In this document: one piece after another, positions 25,043 through 34,232 of the stretch
Numbering within the stretch: the first letter of the stretch is position 1
Layout: each line of letters begins with the position of its first letter
Assembly (NCBI RefSeq): GCF_900289045.1
Contig: NZ_LT985188.1
Coordinates: 2,976,001 to 3,040,000, forward strand
Length of the DNA: 64,000 nt
DNA from: Micropruina glycogenica
GTDB lineage: Bacteria > Actinomycetota > Actinomycetes > Propionibacteriales > Propionibacteriaceae
Direction: 5' to 3'
The notes under the pieces: model-generated
The model's input: only the letters and a program-made list of their open reading frames with translations
Told to the model about the DNA's origin: nothing
Databases searched by the model: none
Translations under genes and position numbers: made by a program

Positions 25043-26041
25043 GTGTCGAACGATACCCTGACCCCTCCGGCGGCGATCGAGGCGGCGGGACGAGCGGCCC
25101 CACCCGTTGCCCGCGCCCGTCGGCGGGTCGGTGTCGTCTGCCTGGTCGTGCTGCTCGCCGGGTTGGTGGTGCTCGGCATCGCGGTGGGTGCCAACCCCGT
25201 GCCGCTCAACGCGGTGTGGACGGCCCTGACCCGCTTCGACCCGAGCACGTGATCGTGGTCGAACAGCGCATTCCGCGCACGGCGCTGGCGATCGTGGCGG
25301 GCGCCGCGCTGGGCGTGGCCGGCGCGCTGATGCAGGCGCTGACCCCTAACCCGCTGGCAGACCCTGGCCTGCTCGGCGTCAGCGACGGAGCGAGCTTCGC
25401 CATGACGGTCGCGGTGGTGTTTCTGCCGATCACCAGCCTGTTCGGCTACATCTGGTTCTCGTTCCTGGGCGCCGTGCTGGCCACCCTTGCCGTCTACGCC
25501 CTGGGTTCTGGACGGCGCGGCGCAAGCCCGCTGACCCTCACCCTGGCAGGCTGTCGGGCCTCACCACGACGCTGTCGATTCTGAACGCGCAGACCTTCAT
25601 GACACTGAGGGCCTGGGAAGCCGGCTCGCTGGCCGATCGGGGCTGGGACATCGTGCTGCCGGTCACCGGTTTCGTGCTGCTCGGCCTGGGTCTGTCGTTC
25701 GCGGCGGCCCCGCGGATTGAACGCTGTCGCGTTGGGTGACGACCTGGCCACCGCCCTCGGCGCGGACGCCCGGCGCACCCGCATTCTGGTGATCGTCGCT
25801 GTCACCCTGCTGTGCGGTGCGGCCACCGCCGCCGTGGGGCCCGCCTGGTTCGTCGGTCTGATGGTGCCGCACGTGGCCCGCTGGATCTGCGGCCCCGACC
25901 AGCGCTGGATCATCGGGCTCAGCCTGCTGATCGGGCCGACGCTGCTGCTCGGTGCCGACGTGCTGGGCCGGGGTGGTGGTGCGTCCGGACGAGCTGCAGG
26001 CCGGCCGGGTGACCGCCTTCGTCGGCGCCCCGGTGTTGATC
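25043..26041 (+). pseudogene. Broken FecCD-family siderophore permease
   Basis: The reading begins at a GTG (25043) as a FecCD-type permease (VGVVCLVVLLAGLVVLGIAVGANPVPL), then changes frame at least four times. The first shift is near 25250 (just before HVIVVEQRIPRTALAIVAGA). The next is near 25546 (before LSGLTTTLSILNAQTF). The third is near 25713 (before LNAVALGDDLATALGADARR). The fourth is an extra G near 25973 (before VVVRPDELQAG). All parts are recognisable in order, so this was one permease. It stops being permease at VTAFVGAPVLI, where the sequence runs directly into an ATPase. The usual C-terminus and the partner permease are missing. Confidence 0.85.
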
Positions 26042-26734
26042 ACGGCCATCGTCGGCCCGAACGCGTGCGGCAAGTCCACCCTGCTGCGGGTGCTCAGCCG
26101 ATTGCTGACTCCGTCCGCCGGCCAGGTGGTGCTCGACGGCCGCGCCATCGCGTCGTACCCGTCGCGGCACGTGGCTCGCCGATTGGGCCTGCTGCCGCAG
26201 AGCTCGATCGCCCCTGACGGCATCACGGTCACCGATCTGGCGGGGTGTGGGATTCCCCTACCAGTCGGCGATTCGGCAGTGGTCGCGCGACGACGAGCAG
26301 GCGGTCAATGAGGCGATCGCCATCACCGGCATCGCAGATCTGGCCGATCGGTTGGTCGACGAGCTGTCGGGTGGTCAGCGGCAGCGCGTGTGGGTGCCAT
26401 GGTGCTTGCCCAGCAGACGCCGCTGATGCTGCTCGACGAGCCGACCACGTTTCTCGACATCGCTCACCAACTCGAGGTGCTCGAACTGCAGGCCGAGCTG
26501 AACCGCAACAAGGGACGCACCGTGGTGGCGGTGCTGCACGACGTCAACCAGGCCGCCCGCTACGCCAGCCGGGTGGTGGCGATGCGGGACGGCGCGATCG
26601 TGACGACCGGTACGCCGCATGAGGTGCTCACCGCGCCGATGGTGGAGCGCATCTTCGACCTGCCCTGCCGGGTGATCGACGACCCCGTGACCTGGACACC
26701 GCTGATCGTGCCCGACCTGAACCGCACCTGCTAG
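26039..26734 (+). pseudogene. Broken siderophore ABC transporter ATPase (FecE/FepC-like), N-terminus deleted
   Basis: Right after the permease remnant, the frame continues as the Walker A part of an iron-siderophore ATPase (TAIVGPNACGKSTLLRVLSR). About 25-30 N-terminal residues are missing, indicating a deletion that fused the two genes. The frame is lost near 26243 (after GITVTDL), resumes with FPYQSAIRQWSRDDEQA and the signature LSGGQRQRVWV, and is lost again near 26398 by loss of one base. It ends intact with Walker B LMLLDEPTTFLDIAHQ and LHDVNQAARYA. The product cannot be made as one protein. Confidence 0.85.
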
Positions 26735-26850
26735 CGGGTCGAGCTCGTCCACACCCAGGTGGACGAGCGTGTCGGGACCTGGGTGGTCATCGGTTCACCT
26801 GGTCGACGTGCCGGCAGCCTCAGAAGGTCTCGACAGGCTCGACCAACGAT
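26735..26850. repeat. Family-C palindromic repeat
   Basis: GGTCGAGCTCGTCCACACCCAGGTGGACGAGCGTGTCGGGACC is a self-complementary stretch. GGTCTCGACAGGCTCGACCAACG follows near 26826. It separates the broken iron locus from the convergent second rhodanese. Confidence 0.6.
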
Positions 26851-26858
26851 GCGGAGGG

Positions 26859-27182
26859 TCAGGCGACGAAAGGTTTGCCCGATGCGCTGTCCATCGGCTT
26901 GTGCGCCGCGGCCCAGGCGGTGGTGCCACCGGCCACGTTGACGACCTGGTAGCCACGCTCTTGCAGGTAGGCGGCTGCGCGCGCGGAACGTCCGCCGCTC
27001 TTGCAGATCACGGGTAGCGGGCCGTCCGTCGTCGGCAGGTCGTGCAGCAGCACCGGCAGCAGGTCGAGCGGAATGTTGACCGCGCCGACGGCATGCCCGG
27101 CGGCGAACTCGTCCGGCTCCCGCACGTCGAGTAGCACGGCATCGTCGGCCAACTCGGCCACCGAGACTTCGGAAATCGTCAT
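26859..27182 (-). CDS. Single-domain rhodanese (paralogue of the one at 22349)
   Basis: This 107-aa rhodanese has LLDVREPDEFAAGHAVGAVNIPLDLLP and the active-site Cys60 (ICKSGGRSARAAAYL), ending in VVNVAGGTTAWAAA. It shares layout and many residues with the rhodanese on the other side of the iron locus, also on the minus strand. It likely carries sulfane sulfur in the cytoplasm. A family-B hairpin lies 14 bp upstream of its start. Confidence 0.92.
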   Translation of the reverse strand: MTISEVSVAELADDAVLLDVREPDEFAAGHAVGAVNIPLDLLPVLLHDLPTTDGPLPVICKSGGRSARAAAYLQERGYQVVNVAGGTTAWAAAHKPMDSASGKPFVA

Positions 27183-27195
27183 GGGTCAATCAAAG

Positions 27196-27426
27196 CAGGT
27201 GGCGCGAGTTGGGGACGGTTCCGAACTCGCGCCACCTGGGCGGATGGCGAACACCAAAGGCCGATGCGACGGAGCGCCCTGAGCCAGCGCAGCGGATCAT
27301 CGCCGCCGATCGAACTGCCTAGCCAATAGGCAATCGTGACCAGTGCGACCAGCAGGATCGAGCCCTGCGACCTCCCGTCACACCGACTCTGGCGCGAGTT
27401 GGGAACCGTCCCCAACTGTCGCCATC
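27196..27426. repeat. Family-B hairpins around the second rhodanese promoter
   Basis: At 27196-27238, perfect 15-bp arms (CAGGTGGCGCGAGTT / AACTCGCGCCACCTG) enclose the family-B core GGGGACGGTTCCG. At 27390-27426 a diverged copy shows GGCGCGAGTT, then the core in reverse orientation, then AACTGTCGCC. Between them (27239-27389) no gene or recognisable signal was seen. Confidence 0.85.
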
Positions 27427-27790
27427 ATGACGTCGGCGGCTGCTCGTAGTCAGTCGACTGCTCGACGGGGGGCGTGATGTCGCGGTGGGCGGTCTTGGCG
27501 AAGCCCTCTTTGAAGACCACCCGGCCGCGGGCCGACAGGCTCTCGTAGGCCTCTTTCACTTCGCCGACCATGCCCTTGACCTGCCCCGGCACCTGCTTGG
27601 CGTAGTCCTTGACCGGGCTGCCGCCGGAGGCCTTGCGCTCGGAGTAGCCGGCGCGGCTCTGATTCACCACGTCGCGAACCGTGCCGGCGACCACGTCGGC
27701 CATGCCGGTGATCACGTACGCGGCTTCGCTGGCCACCTTGGCGGCGATGCGGCCCACTTTCTCGGGGGTGGTGCGGGTGTTGCTGGACAT
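27425..27790 (-). CDS. Conserved-looking small helical protein of unknown function
   Basis: This 121-aa protein has a good ribosome site (AGGAGC) before ATG 27790. Its predicted helices are amphipathic (VGRIAAKVASEAAYVITGMADVVAGTVRDVVNQ; KQVPGQVKGMVGEVKEAYESL) and it has a hydrophilic tail. There is no signal peptide and no strong membrane span. The heptad-like Ala/Val pattern resembles phasins or surface-coating proteins, but this is a resemblance only. It is divergent from the M20 peptidase. No family was recognised. Confidence 0.7.
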   Translation of the reverse strand: MSSNTRTTPEKVGRIAAKVASEAAYVITGMADVVAGTVRDVVNQSRAGYSERKASGGSPVKDYAKQVPGQVKGMVGEVKEAYESLSARGRVVFKEGFAKTAHRDITPPVEQSTDYEQPPTS

Positions 27791-27919
27791 GGCTGGTGCT
27801 CCTAACCAGGGGCGAAAAACGATCGGGTACGTCGCAACCAGCCTGACTGCTCGGCCGCCGTCGTTCAAGCGTCTCGGGGCTCTCTTGGGGTCGGCTCGGG
27901 GCACGGTTAGGCTGCCGTC

Positions 27920-29254
27920 ATGAGCCTCGCCGATGCCGTTGAGACCGCTCTTCCCGCCGCTTTGGACGATCTGGCCGAGTTCGTCGCCATACCCTCGGTG
28001 AGCGCCTCACCCGACCACGCCCAGGACGTGCAGCGCTCGGCCCGCTGGGTGCACAACCAGTTGACCGCGCTGGGCTGCGCCGACGCCCGCATCGTCAGCG
28101 AAGGCGGGCAGCCGGCCGTGATCGCACGCTTCCCCGGGCCGCCGGGCGCTCCAACCATCTGCCTCTACGCGCACCATGACGTCCAGCCCACCGGCGACGT
28201 CACGCTGTGGACCAGCGAGAACCCGTTCGCTGTTCGCGAGGCCAATGGACGCCTCTTCGCCCGCGGGGTGGGCGACGACAAGGCCGGTGTGCTGGTGCAC
28301 CTCACCGCGCTTCGGGCCTTCGGCGGCCGTCCGCCCGTGGGCGTGGTGGTGTTCGTCGAGGGCGAAGAAGAGGTCGGTTCACCGTCGCTGGCCGAGGTCA
28401 TCGCTCGACACCGCGACGAACTCGCCGCCGACGTGTACGTGATCGCCGACTCGGGCAACTGGCAGGTCGGCGAGCCGGCCTTCACCGACACGCTGCGGGG
28501 GCTGGTCGACTGCGTCGTCGACGTGTCGACCCTCGACCACGCGCTGCATTCGGGCCAGTTCGGCGGCCCGGTGCCCGACGCGCTCACCACCCTGTGCCGG
28601 CTGCTCGCCACCCTGCACGACGACCAGGGCAACGTCGCCATCGAGGGCCTGGGCGCCATGCCAGACCCCGCCCTGGACTACCCCGAAGACCGGTTGCGGG
28701 CCGAGGCCGGCGTGCTGCCGGGCGTCCAGCTGCTGGGTGGCGGCTCGATCGCCGGACGCCTCTGGACCAAGCCGACCGCCACGGTGCTCGGCATCGATGC
28801 GACCTCGGTGGCGGACGCGTCGAACACCTTGGCGCCGTCGGCGCGGGCGAAGGTGAGCGTGCGCATCGCTCCCGACGCCGACCCGAGGGCGGCATTGGCG
28901 GCGGTGTCGGAGCACCTGCAGCGGCACGCGCCCTGGGGCGCCCACGTCAAGGTGACGGACGGCGCCACCGGCTCGGGCACCACGATTCCGTTCGAGGGGC
29001 CGGCTGCTGACGCGGCCCGGGCCGCCTTCGTGGAGGCGTGGGGGGTCGAGCCGGTGTTCATGGGCCAGGGTGGCTCGATTCCGATGGTTGCGGACTTTCA
29101 GCACGCGTTTCCCGACGCCACTGTGCTGGTCACGGCAGTCTGCGACCCCGATTCGAGGCCGCACGGCATCGACGAGTCGCTCGATCTGGGCGACTTCCAC
29201 AAGGCATGCCTGGCCGAGGCGCTGCTGCTGCAGAAACTGGGCGACCTCGCGTAG
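27920..29254 (+). CDS. M20-family metallodipeptidase
   Basis: This 444-aa cytoplasmic dipeptidase has the M20 layout: metal ligands in YAHHDVQPTGD (His85/86-Asp87), RGVGDDKAG, the catalytic GEEEVGSP, and IADSGNWQ. A lid/dimerisation domain is inserted in the middle and the late motif is GQGGSIPMVADFQHAFP. The sequence fits the dipeptidase/CNDP-like branch that cleaves Xaa-Xaa dipeptides with two divalent metals. All recognisable metal ligands are present. It starts at ATG 27920, divergent from the small unknown gene, and is monocistronic. Confidence 0.93.
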   Translation: MSLADAVETALPAALDDLAEFVAIPSVSASPDHAQDVQRSARWVHNQLTALGCADARIVSEGGQPAVIARFPGPPGAPTICLYAHHDVQPTGDVTLWTSENPFAVREANGRLFARGVGDDKAGVLVHLTALRAFGGRPPVGVVVFVEGEEEVGSPSLAEVIARHRDELAADVYVIADSGNWQVGEPAFTDTLRGLVDCVVDVSTLDHALHSGQFGGPVPDALTTLCRLLATLHDDQGNVAIEGLGAMPDPALDYPEDRLRAEAGVLPGVQLLGGGSIAGRLWTKPTATVLGIDATSVADASNTLAPSARAKVSVRIAPDADPRAALAAVSEHLQRHAPWGAHVKVTDGATGSGTTIPFEGPAADAARAAFVEAWGVEPVFMGQGGSIPMVADFQHAFPDATVLVTAVCDPDSRPHGIDESLDLGDFHKACLAEALLLQKLGDLA

Positions 29255-29299
29255 GTCGTGAGGGTCCGGATTCCGACATTCGTCGGAACGACGTGTCAG

Positions 29300-29425
29300 T
29301 TCTTCTTCATCCCGGCGCACGCCGGGATCTCACCCGTAACAGCGAGCACCAATCAGCATTGGGATTCCGGCGTTCGCCGGAATGACGTGAGTGGATCGTC
29401 CGGCGCTCGCCGCTATGACGTGAAC
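29300..29425. repeat. Family-A hairpin repeats
   Basis: CATCCCGGCGCACGCCGGGATC near 29308-29330, ATTCCGGCGTTCGCCGGAAT near 29362-29385, and a diverged third unit near 29396-29418. They fill the gap between the convergent peptidase and kinase genes. Confidence 0.7.
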
Positions 29426-29427
29426 CG

Positions 29428-30891
<1,464 letters not shown>

Positions 30892-31578
30892 CTATTCGCA
30901 GGTGCCCATGCTGCCGGCCCCGACGTCGGTGGGCGTCTTGTTGTCATCACCGCGGTACCACAGGCCCGAGGGAGTGGTGAAGATCCAGACGGCCGATTCG
31001 CCGAGCGCGATCTTGCTGAGCTTGCCCTTGGGAAACGTGGTCTTCAGCTTGGCGAAGGTGGTTTCGGTGGGGTAGCCGGCTTCGAGCTTCATGGCCGAAC
31101 GCAACGGCTGGTCGAGGTTGACCACCCAACTCGCCAGCGTGCGAGGGGACGACTGGGTGCCCTTGGCCTTGCTCTGAAACAGCAACGCAGCGCCCCCGTA
31201 GAGCAGTTGCCGGCCGTACGGAGTGGCGTCGTCGAGTTCGCACACCTTGCCCGTGTACGAGTCGTCGGGCTTGCCGGCCTTGGCGTCGACGACGGCCACG
31301 ACGTCTTTCTCGGCCGCCCCGAACTTCAGCGAGTCGATGCCGGTGGGGCGCAGCACCAAGACTGCGGGAGCCGCGGGCGAGGTGCTGGTGCCGGCGGACG
31401 AGCTCGGCGAATCGGTGTCGCTCGGCGAGGGTGACGCCGACTCGGCGCTGGGCGAGGCAGCAGTGGGCGACATCACGGCGCTCGGCGACGTGCTGGTTGC
31501 CGTGGGCGGAACGGTGGCGCAGCCGCTCAGCAACAGAGCGACACCGAGGGCGCTCAGCGCGCGTGAGGTCATGGCCAT
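30892..31578 (-). CDS. Lipoprotein of unknown function, coupled to the kinase
   Basis: This 228-aa protein has a lipoprotein signal peptide (SALGVALLLSGC, lipobox LSGC). A long Ser/Thr/Pro-rich linker (about 25-75) follows, then a globular domain of ~150 residues with two cysteines (near VCELDD and at the C-terminal GTCE) that may form a disulfide. It looks like a wall-exposed domain on a flexible stalk. Its stop codon directly abuts the kinase start. No family was recognised. An alternative ATG lies two codons downstream. Confidence 0.82.
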   Translation of the reverse strand: MAMTSRALSALGVALLLSGCATVPPTATSTSPSAVMSPTAASPSAESASPSPSDTDSPSSSAGTSTSPAAPAVLVLRPTGIDSLKFGAAEKDVVAVVDAKAGKPDDSYTGKVCELDDATPYGRQLLYGGAALLFQSKAKGTQSSPRTLASWVVNLDQPLRSAMKLEAGYPTETTFAKLKTTFPKGKLSKIALGESAVWIFTTPSGLWYRGDDNKTPTDVGAGSMGTCE

Positions 31579-31625
31579 GCGTCAACGATAGGTGGCCCGC
31601 GCCGTGGAGGGCACCGGGCCACACA

Positions 31626-31800
31626 GGGGACGGTTCTCCAACCGGTCAGGGGACGGTTCTCCAACCACACAGGGGACGGTTCTCCAACCACACAGGGGAC
31701 GGTTCTCCAACCGGTCACAGAACCGTCCCCTATCCAGTCACAGAACCGTCCCCTATCCATTCACAGAACCGTCCCCTATCCAGTCACAGAACCGTCCCCG
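31626..31800. repeat. Family-B tandem array with central inversion (4 + 4 units)
   Basis: GGGGACGGTTCTCC occurs at 31626, 31649, 31672 and 31695 (23-bp period). After the centre CAACCGGTCACAG, the complement AGAACCGTCCCC follows four times with spacers TATCCAGTCAC or TATCCATTCAC, also at 23 bp. The architecture equals the array at 22829, but the spacer sequences differ, so it has probably been homogenised locally. It fills most of the gap between the divergent lipoprotein and GH13 genes. Confidence 0.93.
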
Positions 31801-31912
31801 ACCTTCACTTCTGGCGCGGGTGCCCGGCGACGGGCGAAGGTGGGTCCGACAGGGGTGGGCCACCCACCGGCCACGGTCTCAACCCCTTCGACACGCAGGT
31901 AGGTTGACCCGC

Positions 31913-33856
31913 ATGACCCCCGCCAAGCAGCCCTCGGGCAAGGCCACGTCCGACATGACGGCGCCGCCGAAGAAGACCAAGCAGAAGGCCAAGGCCACCA
32001 AGCCCAGCACCTCTGCCTCAAAGAACGCCGGCAAGCATAAGGCGTCCGCGAAGAAGGCCACCAACAACGCCGCGGTCACCGAGCCGCGGCTCGACGGCAT
32101 GGGCGCGATCGTGTCGTCCGACGGCGTCGGCTTTCGGGTGTGGGCACCCAACGCGAACACTGTCAGCGTGATCGGCCACTTCAACGACTGGGCGGACGAC
32201 GCCGATCGGCTCGCGTCCGAGGGCAACGGGTTCTGGTACGGGTTCGTCAAGGGCGCGAAGGCGGGTGACGAATACAAGTTTCTGCTCACCAACGGCGACC
32301 AGGTATTGACGCGCATCGACCCCTACGCGTTTCAGGTCACCAACTCGGTGGGCAACGGCCTGATCTACGACCACGGTGCCTTCGACTGGCAGGGTGACTC
32401 GTTCAGTTGCCCGCCGCACAACGAACTGGTCATCTACGAGCTGCACGTGGGCTCGTTCGCGCCCAAGAAAGACGGCGAGGTGGGCACCTTCGAAGAGGTG
32501 CAGGCCAACATCGAGCACTTTCAGCGACTGGGTGTCAGCGCCATTCAGCTCATGCCGTCGGCAGAGTTCGCCGGCGACTTCTCGTGGGGCTACAACCCGG
32601 CGCACATCTTCGCCGTCGAGAGCGGCTACGGCGGCCCGGACGCCCTGAAGATGCTCGTGCGCGAAGCCCACAAGGCCGGCATCGCCGTGATCATGGACGT
32701 GGTCTACAACCACTTCGGGCCGTCCGACCTGGATCTGTGGCAGTTCGACGGCTGGAGCCAGGACGGCAAGGGCGGCATCTACTTCTACAACGACTGGCGC
32801 TCGGCCACGCCCTGGGGCGACACCCGGCCCGACTACGGACGCGGCGAGGTGCGTTCGTTCATTCGCGACAACGCCGGCATGTGGCTGCGCGACTACCACG
32901 TGGACGGCCTGCGGTTCGACATGACCCCCTACATGCGTTCGGTCAACGCGGGCGTGCTGGACCTGCCGGACGGCTGGAGCCTGCAAGCGTGGATCAACCA
33001 CTGGGTGCGCGACAACTTTCCCGACGCGATCACCATCGCCGAAGACCTGCACGGTGAGCCGCGCGTGACCAGCACCGCCCCGGATGGTGCCGCGTACCAC
33101 GCCCAGTGGGAGGCCAAGTTCGTGCACCCGGTGCGTGAGGCGATCATCATCGCCAGCGACGCCTACCGGTCGGTGCCCGCGGTCGCCGAGGCGGTGGCCA
33201 ACAACTACGGCGACACCTACGCCCGGGTGATCTACACCGAGAGCCACGACGAGGTCGCCAACGGCAAGGCGCGCGTGCCGCAAGAGGTTGATCCGGGCGA
33301 CCCCGACGGCTACTGGGCGCAGAAGCGCTCCACGCTCGGCGCCGGACTGGTGCTCACCGCGCCCGGCATTCCGATGATCTTTCAGGGCCAGGAGTTTCTC
33401 GAGGGCGGCTGGTTTCGCGACAACGTGCCGCTCGACTGGGACCGTAACGACGAGTACCACGGCATCGTGCGGCTCTACCGCGACCTGATTCGGCTGCGCC
33501 GCGACTTCTTTTCGACCACCCGCGGGTTGAAGGGGTCGGGCCTCAACATCATTCATGCCAACGACGAGGCGAACATACTGGCCTTTCAGCGCTGGTACGA
33601 CCACGGCCCGGGCGACGACGTGGTGGTGATCGCCAATCTCGACGCCGGGTCGAAGCAGAAGTACCGCATCGGCATGCCCGAGACCGGGCTGTGGAAGCTC
33701 CGGTTCAACAGCGACGCCCGGCTGTACTCGGACGCGTTCGGCGACTTCGATTCGTTCGACGTGACCGCCTACGAAGGCGATTACGACGACATGGGTGCCC
33801 ACGCCGACATCGACATCGCGCCGTACAGCCTGTTGATCTACAGCATGGACGAGTGA
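31913..33856 (+). CDS. GH13 alpha-glucan branching enzyme-like protein with histone-like N-terminus
   Basis: This 647-aa protein starts with ~50 Lys/Ala/Ser-rich residues (KKTKQKAKATK; KHKASAKKAT). A CBM48-like domain follows (VGFRVWAPNANTVSVIGHFNDW), then a GH13 barrel and a C-terminal beta domain. The four GH13 regions are DVVYNH, GLRFDM (nucleophile Asp336), AEDLHGE (acid/base Glu377) and ESHDEV (Asp446). It fits branching enzymes or related alpha-glucan hydrolases better than trehalose-forming TreZ, but the reaction is not certain. No glgA, glgC or glgX gene is nearby. The basic N-terminus is unusual and may bind nucleic acid or an acidic partner. Confidence 0.85.
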   Translation: MTPAKQPSGKATSDMTAPPKKTKQKAKATKPSTSASKNAGKHKASAKKATNNAAVTEPRLDGMGAIVSSDGVGFRVWAPNANTVSVIGHFNDWADDADRLASEGNGFWYGFVKGAKAGDEYKFLLTNGDQVLTRIDPYAFQVTNSVGNGLIYDHGAFDWQGDSFSCPPHNELVIYELHVGSFAPKKDGEVGTFEEVQANIEHFQRLGVSAIQLMPSAEFAGDFSWGYNPAHIFAVESGYGGPDALKMLVREAHKAGIAVIMDVVYNHFGPSDLDLWQFDGWSQDGKGGIYFYNDWRSATPWGDTRPDYGRGEVRSFIRDNAGMWLRDYHVDGLRFDMTPYMRSVNAGVLDLPDGWSLQAWINHWVRDNFPDAITIAEDLHGEPRVTSTAPDGAAYHAQWEAKFVHPVREAIIIASDAYRSVPAVAEAVANNYGDTYARVIYTESHDEVANGKARVPQEVDPGDPDGYWAQKRSTLGAGLVLTAPGIPMIFQGQEFLEGGWFRDNVPLDWDRNDEYHGIVRLYRDLIRLRRDFFSTTRGLKGSGLNIIHANDEANILAFQRWYDHGPGDDVVVIANLDAGSKQKYRIGMPETGLWKLRFNSDARLYSDAFGDFDSFDVTAYEGDYDDMGAHADIDIAPYSLLIYSMDE

Positions 33857-33895
33857 CGCACCCGGGGCACTGACTCGGTTCGGGTCGTCCACTGC

Positions 33896-33964
33896 ACGTA
33901 GCTGCCTTTGTGACACGTAGCTGCCTGCACGCGGGCAGCTACGTGTCACAAAGGCAGTCGGGTT
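33896..33964. repeat. Family-D hairpin repeat, copy 2
   Basis: ACGTAGCTGCCTTTGTGACA with opposed TGTCACAAAGGCAGTCGGGT around CTGCCTGCACGCGGGCAG; the inner GACACGTAGC/GCTACGTGTC pairs exactly. It follows the GH13 gene. Confidence 0.88.
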
Positions 33965-34020
33965 GCGCTCCGCCACTGTGCTGAAGTGGGGGGAGCGGTC
34001 CACATCATCCGCAAGTACCT

Positions 34021-34110
34021 CTGGTGGCGCGAGTTCGGAACCGTCCCCAACTTGCGCCAGGTGAGCATTCAACGGCACGCCGCTCAACGTAGCTGCCCTT
34101 TTGTGAGGTG
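34021..34110. repeat. Family-B hairpin and family-D half copy
   Basis: At 34021-34063, TGGTGGCGCGAGTT and AACTTGCGCCAGGTG flank the family-B core in reverse orientation, the same element as at 27196. At 34087-34109 a half copy of family D (AACGTAGCTGCCCTTTTGTGA) lacks its partner arm. The rest of 34111-34232 holds the permease promoter region; nothing else was recognised. Confidence 0.8.
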
Positions 34111-34232
34111 AGGGCGCTCGACCGCATCGGGCACGTTTCAGTTGTGTTAGCCGTGCGGGCGGGGGGTTCCCACCGGCGGTCGGGCAGGCGTAGCTTGTGG
34201 CCACCCGACCCCGCGCTCACTGGGAGAACCCG

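Noticed and set aside
31626-31800. Second CRISPR-like array
   Set aside because: Same reasons: short, near-identical spacers and a central strand switch.
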